IMG/VR virus record: IMGVR_UViG_3300005253_000032
Location: 1-34,997 of that record
DNA length: 34,997 bases
Strand: one strand, 5' to 3'
From: a virus
Shown: positions 8,018 through 14,359 of the stretch, in pieces
Layout of the letters: each line of letters begins with the position of its first letter
Position numbering within the stretch: position 1 is the stretch's first letter
The notes under the pieces: generated by a model
Databases searched by the model: none
The model's input: only the letters and a program-made list of their open reading frames with translations
Told to the model about the DNA's origin: nothing
Position numbers and translations under genes: made by a program

Positions 8018-8251
8018 ATGGCAAATGCATTAAAAGATTTACAAGCTTCTGGAATTGCGGTTGTTTCTTTGGCAGCAATTGTACTTACTGGATTAGCAGT
8101 CGTTCAGGGATTTAAAGATAGTGGAACTATAGACAATACAACAGCAACAAAATTCATTACAGGTTTAGCAATATTTGGGACATTCAGCACAATAATTATC
8201 TTAGCCATAATTGGTAAGGCCATAATAGGTCTGTTCAAGAGGACAGATTAA
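8018..8251 (+). CDS. Major coat protein paralogue 1 (spindle-virus-like), 77 aa
   Basis: A small hydrophobic protein with two transmembrane helices (about residues 12-32 and 46-68) separated by a short polar turn (KDSGTIDNTT), with a basic tail (LFKRTD). This is the architecture of VP1/VP3-type major capsid proteins of spindle-shaped archaeal viruses. It has its own promoter, and a paralogue lies directly downstream with the shared stretch TGLAIFGTFSTIIIL. It is followed by a protamine-like protein, as VP2 follows in fuselloviruses. The assignment rests on architecture and context, not on a residue-level match I can prove. Confidence 0.7.
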   Translation: MANALKDLQASGIAVVSLAAIVLTGLAVVQGFKDSGTIDNTTATKFITGLAIFGTFSTIIILAIIGKAIIGLFKRTD

Positions 8252-8282
8252 TTAGTTGTTTTTTCTTTTTGAAAACAACTAA
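8252..8282 (+). promoter_or_regulatory. Perfect inverted repeat between the two coat genes
   Basis: TTAGTTGTTTT and AAAACAACTAA form an 11-bp stem with a 9-nt T-rich loop, starting right after the first coat gene's stop. It could attenuate transcription or protect the upstream message, setting unequal amounts of the two coat proteins. Confidence 0.55.
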
Positions 8283-8294
8283 GAGGGAAACAAC

Positions 8295-8810
8295 ATGGCA
8301 AAAGAACTAAATAAATTCACTGTGAGTGCGATATTAATTATTACTCTTATAATAATAGTATTAGTTGGAATGGCAATATCAGCGAATTATTCTAAAGTAC
8401 TTAGAAAACAAACAGCATTAAATGTATCTTCTTTAGGGATAATAACATCTTTAGCAGCTCCCAATACATCAAATGCAGTAGGTTCTGCAGGGACATACCC
8501 TTTCTTAAAGGGATTGACATTATGCGGGAATTCAACAGAGTTAAACGCATCAAACTTATTACCAACAAATTTTTATACAGTTGATGAAGGTAATGTAGAG
8601 GGAGGAACTATAACCCTAAATCAAGATGGTGTAGCCTGGGAAGGCGTAGGTCTTAACTGTTCAAATCTAGTGTATTTAGCAGATTCAGATGGACAAGCAG
8701 CAGCAGATACGTTTACAACTGGTCTAGCAATATTCGGGACATTCAGCACAATAATTATTCTGACATTAATTGGCAAGGCTATAATAAGTCTATTCAAACG
8801 AAGTGATTAA
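8295..8810 (+). CDS. Major coat protein paralogue 2 with enlarged loop, 171 aa
   Basis: The C-terminal 45 residues are nearly the same as in the preceding gene (TGLAIFGTFSTIIIL, then GKAI-SLFKRSD), also at DNA level. The N-terminal helix (SAILIITLIIIVLVGMAISA) has diverged. The loop between the helices has grown to about 100 residues, with two Cys and several sequons (NVS, NTS, NST, NAS, NCS), so it is probably an exposed, possibly glycosylated domain. It is most likely a second coat protein that displays this loop. Shine-Dalgarno AGAGGGA is at 8281-8287. Confidence 0.75.
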   Translation: MAKELNKFTVSAILIITLIIIVLVGMAISANYSKVLRKQTALNVSSLGIITSLAAPNTSNAVGSAGTYPFLKGLTLCGNSTELNASNLLPTNFYTVDEGNVEGGTITLNQDGVAWEGVGLNCSNLVYLADSDGQAAADTFTTGLAIFGTFSTIIILTLIGKAIISLFKRSD

Positions 8811-8823
8811 AGCTAGTGAAAAG

Positions 8824-8866
8824 AAATAAAGGATTCCCCCAATCTTTATTTTCTTTTTTTATTTTT
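8824..8866 (+). terminator. Terminator after the coat genes
   Basis: AAATAAAG(G)ATT, loop CCCCC, AATCTTTATTT, followed by a T-rich run (TTCTTTTTTTATTTTT). The stem has one bulged G. A T tract after the stem fits archaeal termination. Confidence 0.65.
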
Positions 8867-8889
8867 AATGCTATAATTAAAGGTTTAAA

Positions 8890-9249
8890 ATGGTAAGATT
8901 ATTCATAGTCATAAGGCGTAAAGGTAGTAAAAGATTTCTAGGTGCTATACCTACCAGGAAAGGGGCTACCATAGCTTCATTAAGAAGAGTTATGCCTAAA
9001 CAAATCAAGCGAGGATTTACTTTTAGGATAGTAACTGAAAAGCAGCTTAAAATGATCATATTAAAGCAAAGGCCAAGAACTATCAGAAGAGTAAGAAGGA
9101 AAGGTAGAAGGCCAAGAAGAATAAAGAGGAGAAGAGTAAGACGTAGAAAAATAAGAAGAAGAGTTAGAAGAATCGGACACAGAAGAAGAGATAGAAGAAC
9201 CGGACACAGAAGAAGAGTTAGAAGAATCAGACGTAGGAAAAGAAGATAA
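8890..9249 (+). CDS. Arg-rich protamine-like DNA-binding protein, 119 aa
   Basis: The first 55 residues may fold (MVRLFIVIRRKGSKRF, IASLRRVMPKQIKRGF). The rest is almost pure Arg/Lys with Gly and His (RRVRRKGRRPRRIKRRR). Such a tail would neutralise packaged DNA. Its place after the coat genes mirrors VP2 of fuselloviruses, which is a basic DNA-binding virion protein; homology is not claimed. A T-rich stretch lies just upstream, and the ribosome site is weak. Confidence 0.75.
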   Translation: MVRLFIVIRRKGSKRFLGAIPTRKGATIASLRRVMPKQIKRGFTFRIVTEKQLKMIILKQRPRTIRRVRRKGRRPRRIKRRRVRRRKIRRRVRRIGHRRRDRRTGHRRRVRRIRRRKRR

Positions 9250-9337
9250 TTCTAAAAGATTTAATTTTTGATATTAATAAATTACTTTTTCTTAATTTGT
9301 TACTATAATAACATTCGGTTTCTATAAAAACGTTAGG

Positions 9338-9370
9338 TTTATATACTACCTATACTTTAATAGAGTATAG
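9338..9370 (+). promoter_or_regulatory. Promoter with palindromic operator
   Basis: A TATA box TTTATATA is at 9338-9345 in the context AGGTTTATATACTAC. It is followed by an inverted repeat CTATACT-N7-AGTATAG (9350-9370) that would cover the predicted start site. One of the RHH proteins of this genome could bind there. It drives the repeat-bracketed genes at 9.4-10.8 kb. Confidence 0.6.
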
Positions 9371-9395
9371 TTAAAACATAAAGAGGTGAAATCTA

Positions 9396-9494
9396 ATGGA
9401 CACAAAAGAGGCAATCAAAATGCAGATTCAAACGGATGGTGAAGAAGTCCAGAAAGAACTAGCATTTAAGGATTCTAAATTGGAGGCATACTAA
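9396..9494 (+). CDS. Leader peptide, 32 aa, copy 1
   Basis: It begins MDTKEAIKMQIQTDGEEVQK and ends FKDSKLEAY. AGAGGTGA lies 7 nt upstream of the ATG. From residue 7 on, the DNA is repeated exactly at 10707. It ends one base before the next ATG, with a GGAG site inside its last codons, so it may serve mainly to couple translation of the next gene. Confidence 0.55.
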   Translation: MDTKEAIKMQIQTDGEEVQKELAFKDSKLEAY

Positions 9495-9498
9495 ATGC
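9413..9498 (+). repeat. 86-bp direct repeat, copy 1
   Basis: Identical by eye to 10707-10792. The two copies bracket the two paralogous genes at 9495-10713 with a 1294-bp period. Homologous or site-specific recombination between them would delete or duplicate the unit. Confidence 0.9.
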
Positions 9499-10106
9499 AA
9501 ATAAACAAAGAATCAGAATGTAAAATAATAAAAAAACCAATGATAATGACACAAGAAAAATGGGTAAACCACTTCAACAACGAAGGAGAAGGAATGGTCT
9601 CTGCTCCAAACATCTATCAAACAGCAAAAACAGGAAACAAAGCACTAATAGAAAGCCTTAAACAAGACCTAAAAAAAGAGGGAATTATGACAAGCTCCCA
9701 AATAAGATACAACAAAAAAACTTTATTCGCAGAGATAATCCACAATGTAGGAAGTAAATTTGCAAAAATTAAGAAATACAAAGTTGAAATCCCCGTATTT
9801 GATGGAGATTTTGAAGAGAACACAAAAACAGAAAAATACTTACAAGCACTATTCGATACTAAAGGTAGCATAGATAAAATTCTAAAAACTTTAAAAAAGT
9901 TTGGAAAAGACAAAAAACTTAGACTTTGGACTCCAGACCAATCATATAGGAAAAAAAGACCTATTCGCTCTGTTGTGCTGTGCTTCGATGGCTTCGACAG
10001 GTTCTATGTCGGTGGCGACGGTTGGTTCGACGACAGTGAGGGCTTGTCTCGTGGGGTGATTATAGATTCTGCGAAGCAGACTAAAAAAAGGAGGAAATCA
10101 AAATGA
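9495..10106 (+). CDS. Paralogue A with constant C-terminal module, 203 aa
   Basis: No family is named with confidence. A variable N-terminal part (about residues 1-150) is followed by a conserved block: LRLWTPDQSYRKKRP, RSVVLCFDGFDRF, VGGDGWFDDSEGLSRGV, IIDSAKQTKKRRKSK. The gene next door has the same block. The DNA coding for this block (9967-10105) is visibly richer in G and C than its AT-rich surroundings, suggesting separate origin or strong conservation. The last codons form AGGAGGAAATCAAAATGA, a ribosome site whose ATG starts the next gene and whose TGA stops this one. Confidence 0.75.
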   Translation: MQINKESECKIIKKPMIMTQEKWVNHFNNEGEGMVSAPNIYQTAKTGNKALIESLKQDLKKEGIMTSSQIRYNKKTLFAEIIHNVGSKFAKIKKYKVEIPVFDGDFEENTKTEKYLQALFDTKGSIDKILKTLKKFGKDKKLRLWTPDQSYRKKRPIRSVVLCFDGFDRFYVGGDGWFDDSEGLSRGVIIDSAKQTKKRRKSK

Positions 10107-10756
10107 AGCTTTTAGTAGGAGATGATGAATGCAGAACACAAGAAAAGGCAATGGCTCATCATAACAAAAGAAAAGAGGTTACGTTGGGTTTGTCACATAT
10201 TTTCCAACTATGGAAAGAAAACAACACAGAAGCAATAGAATCATTAAGAAAAAACTTTGACCCTAGATGGCTTGTACTAAGCGATAGGATAATCTATGAC
10301 AAAGAAAACCTTTCTGCCAAAATAATACACAACGCAAACAGCACAGTAACAAAGCAAACAGAAATCAATCTAAAAGAAGTTCCTTACTGCAATCCAACAT
10401 ATCTAAAAGACTTGCTTGACAAAGATACAGGGCTAGAATATATAAGGGCATTAATCAACAACAAAAAAGCAACAAAAGAACAGATAATAAACTTCTTTGT
10501 AACATTAAGCGGAAAGAAAGAAAAAAACATAAGATTCTGGACACCTTCACAAAGTTCAAGAAAAGGTAAACAAGTTCGCTCTGTTGGGCTGTACTTCAAT
10601 GACTTGGGCAGGTTCATTGTCGGTGGCGACAATTGGTTCGTCGGCGATGGGGGCTTGTCTCGTGGGGTGATTATAGATTCTGCGAAGCAGACTAAAAAAA
10701 GGAGGAAATCAAAATGCAGATTCAAACGGATGGTGAAGAAGTCCAGAAAGAACTAG
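10103..10756 (+). CDS. Paralogue B with constant C-terminal module, 217 aa
   Basis: Its N-terminal half is clearly diverged from A but related (AIESLR, IIYDKENLSAKIIHN). The C-terminal block is nearly the same (RFWTPSQSSRKGKQ, RSVGLYFNDLGRF, VGGDNWF, GLSRGVIIDSAKQ). Here the constant 3' end is followed by C instead of A after AAAATG, so the TGA stop is lost and the frame runs 13 codons into the repeat (ending FKRMVKKSRKN). The natural product may have ended at KKRRKSK. Function unknown. GC-rich 3' module at 10577-10715. Confidence 0.7.
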   Translation: MKLLVGDDECRTQEKAMAHHNKRKEVTLGLSHIFQLWKENNTEAIESLRKNFDPRWLVLSDRIIYDKENLSAKIIHNANSTVTKQTEINLKEVPYCNPTYLKDLLDKDTGLEYIRALINNKKATKEQIINFFVTLSGKKEKNIRFWTPSQSSRKGKQVRSVGLYFNDLGRFIVGGDNWFVGDGGLSRGVIIDSAKQTKKRRKSKCRFKRMVKKSRKN

Positions 10757-10792
10757 CATTTAAGGATTCTAAATTGGAGGCATACTAAATGC
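10707..10792 (+). repeat. 86-bp direct repeat, copy 2
   Basis: Second copy of 9413-9498. It starts inside the constant AATCAAAATG end of paralogue B and stops just before CTTCTCTTTTTTT, a T tract that may terminate transcription. Confidence 0.9.
10714..10788 (+). CDS. Short peptide, 24 aa, repeat copy 2
   Basis: The frame MQIQTDGEEVQKELAFKDSK-LEAY equals the C-terminal part of the 32-aa leader peptide. Its ATG uses the ribosome site built into the end of paralogue B. Whether it is translated is unknown. It overlaps the read-through end of paralogue B in another frame. Confidence 0.4.
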   Translation: MQIQTDGEEVQKELAFKDSKLEAY

Positions 10793-10828
10793 CTTCTCTT
10801 TTTTTAAAAACGTTGGAGGTAATTGAAA

Positions 10829-10972
10829 ATGACAACATTAGATATTAAAGATGAAGTATATGGAGAGTGGGTTAAGTTCTATAACAAGCAGGATAAAATA
10901 AAGTATCCTACATTAAAGAACTTTACTGCTAGAAAGTTAAGGAAGATTATTAAAAAAGAGGTTAAGTTCTAA
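10829..10972 (+). CDS. Hypothetical basic protein, 47 aa
   Basis: It begins MTTLDIKDEVYGEWVKFYNK and ends with a Lys-rich helix (LRKIIKKEVKF). A TTGGAGGT site lies 9 nt before the ATG. The phrase GGTTAAGTTCTA occurs twice in its DNA, once internally and once at the stop. No family is recognised. It is the first gene of the rightward accessory array. Confidence 0.6.
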   Translation: MTTLDIKDEVYGEWVKFYNKQDKIKYPTLKNFTARKLRKIIKKEVKF

Positions 10973-11023
10973 AGAAATGGATAAGATATTTTTGGAGGAT
11001 TGAATGATAAAAATAGGAGAGGA

Positions 11024-11176
11024 ATGTTAAAAATGCTAACCGACTGGATACCACAAGGAACTATTAATTGGTTGGATAAAAACTTATTAGTAATGATTGA
11101 CCTAAAAGGAGGAAGTGCAAAAGGTTATGGGAGAGCTAAGGATTTAAGATTAAACCAACACAATAAGAAGGATTAG
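11024..11176 (+). CDS. Hypothetical protein, 50 aa, ending NQHNKKD
   Basis: The sequence MLKMLTDWIPQGTINWLDKN... includes an LVMIDLKGGSAKGYG strand-turn pattern. AGGAG at 11015-11019 favours ATG 11024; ATG 11033 is the alternative. The C-terminus NQHNKKD-stop is encoded by junction 1. Function unknown. Confidence 0.5.
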   Translation: MLKMLTDWIPQGTINWLDKNLLVMIDLKGGSAKGYGRAKDLRLNQHNKKD

Positions 11177-11188
11177 GAGGTAATTGAA
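11153..11188 (+). repeat. Junction sequence 1 (stop plus ribosome site)
   Basis: AACCAACACAATAAGAAGGATTAGGAGGTAATTGAA, shown here in pieces: AACCAACACAATAAG, GAAGGATTAG, GAGGTAATTGAA. It supplies HNKKD-stop to the gene on the left and AGGAGG to the gene at 11189. Confidence 0.85.
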
Positions 11189-11380
11189 ATGGAAGATTTA
11201 AATTTAAAGAAAATAAAAAGAATATTATTTGATATTTATGATTATCGTAAGTTTAATCTTAAACCTTTTGTTAGTAGAATTATTGCTAAATATTTTAATG
11301 AAACAACAGAAGATTTTTTGGAATTAAACAATATCAATAAAAGTTACATTCATTTAACATCAACAGAAATAAACAAATAA
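11189..11380 (+). CDS. Hypothetical protein, 63 aa
   Basis: It begins MEDLNLKKIKRILFDIYDYR, followed by FNLKPFVSRIIAKYFNETTEDF. It is mostly helical and charged. It has a strong Shine-Dalgarno site from junction 1. It ends INK before junction 2, so the junction does not supply its C-terminus. No family is recognised. Confidence 0.6.
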   Translation: MEDLNLKKIKRILFDIYDYRKFNLKPFVSRIIAKYFNETTEDFLELNNINKSYIHLTSTEINK

Positions 11381-11381
11381 A

Positions 11382-11414
11382 AACCAACACAATAAGAAGG
11401 ATTAGGAGGTTAAA
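11382..11414 (+). repeat. Junction sequence 2
   Basis: Same core as junction 1 (AACCAACACAATAAG, GAAGGATTAGGAGGTTAAA). It lies just after a stop and supplies AGGAGG to a GTG start at 11415. Confidence 0.85.
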
Positions 11415-11630
11415 GTGAAATTCGGAGAAAGAATACAAAACAAAAAAGACAAAAGAAAAGCATTAGAATCTGCTAACTTATGTTTAGATGGTGCTATCAA
11501 ACAATTAAAGAAAGGGAAATCTCCTGATTCATACCTTTATCAGTTCTGTTTGCAATTCAAGAAATACTGTAAATTAGAAATTAAACTTAAGAAGAACAAA
11601 ACATTAAGGAGGACGGATCTCCTACCATAA
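11415..11630 (+). CDS. Hypothetical basic protein, 71 aa (GTG start)
   Basis: MKFGERIQNKKDKRKALESA, then helices rich in Lys with LCLDGAIKQLKKG and CLQFKKYCKLEIKLKK. The GTG start is 6 nt after AGGAGG of junction 2. It ends RRTDLLP at the first arm of R module c; its stop falls in the stem rather than the loop. Function unknown. Confidence 0.6.
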   Translation: MKFGERIQNKKDKRKALESANLCLDGAIKQLKKGKSPDSYLYQFCLQFKKYCKLEIKLKKNKTLRRTDLLP

Positions 11631-11661
11631 CTAAAGTTATGGGTATCCAGCCTACGATTTT
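11608..11661 (+). promoter_or_regulatory. R module c before ATG 11662 (solo)
   Basis: GGAGGA at 11608-11613; hairpin CCATAAC-TAAA-GTTATGG at 11625-11642; GTATCC; ATTTTATG. No L-type partner is found upstream, so this is a solo end. The EVSxxSSxx coding property is not in frame here. Confidence 0.6.
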
Positions 11662-11757
11662 ATGAAAGCAAATAAATATGGTACACCTAAAGAGAGAGTA
11701 ATTAAAGTAATTATTTGTTTATTATTTATAATAGTTGTTGCTTTGATTTCAAGATAA
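11662..11757 (+). CDS. Single-helix membrane peptide, 31 aa
   Basis: MKANKYGTPKERVIKVIICL, then a hydrophobic helix ending VALISR. It has a basic N-terminus and one transmembrane segment. There is no Shine-Dalgarno site next to the ATG; the only one is the GGAGGA upstream of the R-module hairpin. Function unknown. Confidence 0.5.
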   Translation: MKANKYGTPKERVIKVIICLLFIIVVALISR

Positions 11758-11774
11758 CCAACACAATAAGAAAA
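11756..11774 (+). repeat. Junction sequence 3 (truncated)
   Basis: AACCAACACAATAAGAAAAATG: the core is present but the GGATTAGGAGGTTAAG part is missing, so the methyltransferase start has no ribosome site. This suggests deletion or recombination at the junction. Confidence 0.75.
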
Positions 11775-12479
11775 ATGTTAGAACTAAATAAGGTTTATAA
11801 TATGGATTGTTTAGAAGGATTAAAAGAATTACAAGATAATTCGGTAGATTTAGTTATTACAGACCCCCCATACAAAGTATCACAGAATTATGGTGGGGGA
11901 GTTGATGCAGATAATTTAAAAAATGTAGCAAATATATTAAGGTCATTTCCAGAGATATGTAGGGTTCTTAAAAAAGGAAGATTTTTTATATCCTTTTATG
12001 ACAATAGGATATTACCTTTTCTATTTGAAGCAATTAAAGGAACAGATTTAGTTTATAGAAAATCAATTTATCTTTATAGAAGATGGGGAAATGCTCACAG
12101 ATGGATGGGGTGGATGCAATGCACAGACCCTGTTTGTTTTTTTGTTAAAGGACACGATAAATCGTTTATGCCAAAAGGGATTAAATCAAAAGTAAAACAC
12201 GATTGTTATATTAAATCATCACCAGAACAAGAAAGTACAGGACATCCAGCTCAAAAACCTTTAGAAATTATAAGGGATATTATAATATGGTGTTCAAAAG
12301 AAAAAGAATTGATATTAGACCCTTATGTTGGTTCTGGTAGTGTTCCAGTAGTTTGTAAACAAACGAATAGAGATTTTATTGCATTTGATAATAATAAAGA
12401 TTATGTTGATATTGCTAACAAAAGATTAAATCAAAATACACTAACTCAAACACAAAACCAACACAATAAGAAGGATTAG
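11775..12479 (+). CDS. DNA (adenine-N6 or cytosine-N4) methyltransferase, 234 aa
   Basis: The catalytic DPPY is at residues 30-33 (VDLVITDPPYKV), the S-adenosylmethionine motif DPYVGSGS at 182-189, and HPAQKP at 157-162. The order, catalytic motif first and SAM motif last, is that of beta-class DNA methyltransferases. It methylates DNA, probably to protect viral DNA from host restriction or as part of a cassette-borne system. ATG 11775 begins MLELNKVYNMDC, the usual family start; an upstream extension from 11715 crosses another gene and is rejected. The C-terminus TQNQHNKKD comes from junction 4. No matching restriction enzyme is adjacent; an HNH protein lies 2 kb downstream. Confidence 0.9.
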   Translation: MLELNKVYNMDCLEGLKELQDNSVDLVITDPPYKVSQNYGGGVDADNLKNVANILRSFPEICRVLKKGRFFISFYDNRILPFLFEAIKGTDLVYRKSIYLYRRWGNAHRWMGWMQCTDPVCFFVKGHDKSFMPKGIKSKVKHDCYIKSSPEQESTGHPAQKPLEIIRDIIIWCSKEKELILDPYVGSGSVPVVCKQTNRDFIAFDNNKDYVDIANKRLNQNTLTQTQNQHNKKD

Positions 12480-12483
12480 GAAG
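12456..12483 (+). repeat. Junction sequence 4
   Basis: AACCAACACAATAAGAAGGA continuing TTAGGAAG to ATG 12484. It provides the last codons of the DNA methyltransferase and a weakened site (AGGAAG) for the next gene. Confidence 0.85.
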
Positions 12484-13227
12484 ATGAAAAAACAAACAAT
12501 AAAAAACTATTGGGAGGCAAGACTTCCCCTTGGAACAAAAGTTAAAAGACCAGAAAGATATGTTCAGTTTTATTATCTTTCGAAAGACGCTGAATTTAAA
12601 GAACACAAAGGAGAGAAGATTCTTGAAATAGGTTGCGGGGTTGGAATGGATAGCTTGGAATACGCAAAAGGAGGAGCTTTAGTCTATGGCATTGACTTAA
12701 CAAATTCAGCAATCAGAATAACTAAAAATAGGTTTAAATTAAATAATCTAAAAGGAGATTTTAGGACAATGGATGCAGAAAACCTTAAGTTTAAAGATAA
12801 TACTTTTGATTTAGTGTATAGTTATGGAGTTTTACACCATACACCGAACACAGAAAAAGCAATAGAAGAAATAAAAAGAGTTTTAAATCCAAAAGGCAAA
12901 GCAATAATCGGACTTTACGCTAAAGGCTGGACTTATTACTTGTTTTTTCCTATTTACTTTGGAATAATCAAAGGGGATTTGTTTAAAATGAGTTGGGAAG
13001 AATTAATCCATAAACACTATGAAATGGAAGGAAATGTTCCTTTAGTCAAAATCTATTCTAAAAAACAGATTAAAAAGTTATTTGAAAGATTTGAAATATT
13101 AGAATTAAAAAGAAAACCTTTAATAAATTCAGTAGGAAGATTTCCACCAGAATTTGTCATTAAATTATTAGAGAAAATATGGGGAGGATTTTGGATAATT
13201 AAAGTTAAATACAATAAGAAGGATTAG
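12484..13227 (+). CDS. Class I SAM-dependent methyltransferase, 247 aa
   Basis: Methyltransf_11-type fold: motif I ILEIGCGVGMDS (residues 46-57), acidic motif II VYGIDLT, DAENLKF and DLVYSYGVLHHTP (motif IV/V), then IKRVLNPKGKAII. The C-terminal 80 residues carry hydrophobic stretches (YYLFFPIYFGIIKG) that may contact a lipid or membrane. The substrate is unknown; small-molecule, lipid or sugar methylation is more likely than DNA. It lies 4 bp from the DNA methyltransferase through junction 4 and ends YNKKD through junction 5. It is accessory and probably acquired. Confidence 0.85.
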   Translation: MKKQTIKNYWEARLPLGTKVKRPERYVQFYYLSKDAEFKEHKGEKILEIGCGVGMDSLEYAKGGALVYGIDLTNSAIRITKNRFKLNNLKGDFRTMDAENLKFKDNTFDLVYSYGVLHHTPNTEKAIEEIKRVLNPKGKAIIGLYAKGWTYYLFFPIYFGIIKGDLFKMSWEELIHKHYEMEGNVPLVKIYSKKQIKKLFERFEILELKRKPLINSVGRFPPEFVIKLLEKIWGGFWIIKVKYNKKD

Positions 13228-13236
13228 GAGATTAAG
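13211..13236 (+). repeat. Junction sequence 5
   Basis: ACAATAAGAAGGATTAGGAG then ATTAAG before ATG 13237. It lacks the leading AACCA and is in frame with the upstream gene (NKKD-stop). Confidence 0.8.
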
Positions 13237-13419
13237 ATGGAAACAATTGAAGGATTTGGAATGATGATTAAAGTTACTAAAAAAGGTTCTGAATATAAAG
13301 CTACTGGAAAAATGACGTCTGGAAATATTAAATTGATGATAGGAGAAATGGAATTCATTAAAAGTAGATTACTTTTCGATTTAGAAAAAACTTTAGATGA
13401 TGGGTATGATAAAGGTTAA
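13237..13419 (+). CDS. Hypothetical protein, 60 aa
   Basis: METIEGFGMMIKVTKKGSEY, with ATGKMTSGNIKLMIGEMEF and a charged helical end. It may be a small beta-hairpin plus helix. Ribosome site AGGAG is supplied by junction 5. No family is recognised. Confidence 0.6.
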   Translation: METIEGFGMMIKVTKKGSEYKATGKMTSGNIKLMIGEMEFIKSRLLFDLEKTLDDGYDKG

Positions 13420-13425
13420 GATAAG

Positions 13426-13509
13426 ATGAAAGCAATATCAATAAAAGAGCCCTGGGCCTCATTAATAAGAAATGGAGAAAAAGGATTAGGAGGTAATGGA
13501 AATGTGTAA
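13426..13509 (+). pseudogene. Truncated ASCH-domain gene
   Basis: The start MKAISIKEPWASLIRNGEK is the hallmark beginning of ASCH-domain proteins (K-A-I/L-S-I-x-x-P-W-A-x-L-I-x-x-G-x-K). After Lys19 the sequence switches at once into a junction (AAGGATTAGGAGGTAATG), read here as GLGGNGNV-stop. The remaining ASCH fold, about 100 residues, is absent. It is a gene remnant cut at a cassette junction. Confidence 0.75.
13477..13501 (+). repeat. Junction sequence 6 (inside ASCH remnant)
   Basis: GAAAAAGGATTAGGAGGTAA then TGGAA before ATG 13502. It closely matches the right half of junction 1 (GGATTAGGAGGTAATTGAA). Confidence 0.8.
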
Positions 13510-14341
13510 TAAAATAAGTTTTAATCAAGACAAAAAAGGTAAGATATATTGTGCAGGGGGGTTAAGTTATAGCCATAGTGAAATATCAGCTTTGCATAAA
13601 ATAGGGGATGATGAAACAAACAAATATGAATTTAATCCAACAGACGGATTAATTACAGATAAAGAGGTATTTACACCGAAGCTATCTCACACTAGAAGAG
13701 TAGAATCTTATATCAAACCTTTTAAAAACAAGAGTTATTTTAAGAAATATGGCTCGAATTCAGATAATATGGATTGGAAAGAGATAGACAAAATAATTCC
13801 TAATTCAAAGGAATTCAAGGAATATCTTAAAAGGATAGAGTCTATAAATTGGTTATCTGCAAAGAAAAAGAAACTACCACTAAATGTTCTAAATCTTATG
13901 AAGAATTACTCAAAATTGATTGATAAGAAAGAAAGAAAGATAGTTGTTTTATCTGTTAGTAACTGGTCAGCAGCATGGTCAGCAGCATGGTCAGCAGCAT
14001 GGTCAGCAGCAGAGTCAGCAGCATGGTCAGCAGCATGGTCAGCAGCATGGTCAACAGCAGAGTCAGCAGCAGAGTCAGCAGCAGAGTCAGCAGCAAGGTC
14101 AGCAGCATGGTCAACAGCAGAGTCAGCAGCAAAGTCAGCAGCAAGGTCAGCAGCATGGTCAACAGCAGAGTCAGCAGCAAAGTCAGCAGCAAGGTCAGCA
14201 GCAAGGTCAGCAGCATGGATTTTATTTCCAAAGAAACTTAAAACAAAAGAAAACATATTTGAATATTATCTTAAAGTAGCTGAAGCAGGATATCTACTTT
14301 ATAAAGTAAGTGATGATAAGATTTACTTGTTTAGGAAATAA
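13502..14341 (+). CDS. WSAA-repeat protein, 279 aa
   Basis: N-terminal region of about 155 residues (MCNKISFNQDKKGKIYCAGG, later HTRRVESYIKPFKNK and KEFKEYLKRIES). Then 21 tandem four-residue units of the form X-S-A/T-A with X = W, E, R or K, and a C-terminal 40 residues (NIFEYYLKVAEAGYLLYKV). Units 8-21 show a higher order (WSTA-ESAA-KSAA-RSAA twice). Such Ala-rich repeats should form a long helix with one charged or Trp face. ATG 13502 is preferred over 13496 because it keeps the spacing seen at junction 1. Proteins with SAA-type repeats occur in phages with unknown role. Confidence 0.75.
   Translation: MCNKISFNQDKKGKIYCAGGLSYSHSEISALHKIGDDETNKYEFNPTDGLITDKEVFTPKLSHTRRVESYIKPFKNKSYFKKYGSNSDNMDWKEIDKIIPNSKEFKEYLKRIESINWLSAKKKKLPLNVLNLMKNYSKLIDKKERKIVVLSVSNWSAAWSAAWSAAWSAAESAAWSAAWSAAWSTAESAAESAAESAARSAAWSTAESAAKSAARSAAWSTAESAAKSAARSAARSAAWILFPKKLKTKENIFEYYLKVAEAGYLLYKVSDDKIYLFRK
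13965..14218. repeat. 12-bp tandem repeat, about 21 units
   Basis: Unit GGTCAGCAGCAT with variants at two or three bases (GAG, AAG, AGG for TGG). All six frames stay open across it, which explains several false ORFs. Copy number is likely to vary by slippage or recombination. Confidence 0.95.
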
Positions 14342-14359
14342 CTATAATTGTGGAGAACT

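Noticed and set aside
11715-11774. N-terminal extension of the DNA methyltransferase
   Set aside because: It would overlap the 31-aa gene and junction 3 in another frame. MLELNKVYNMDC at 11775 is the normal family start.
13965-14218. CRISPR array
   Set aside because: The repeats are directly adjacent without spacers and lie within a coding frame. No other evenly spaced repeats with unique spacers were seen.
13906-14279. Several long frames on both strands through 13.9-14.3 kb
   Set aside because: They are by-products of the 12-bp repeat, which has no stop in any frame. Only the frame joined to the folded N- and C-terminal parts is kept.
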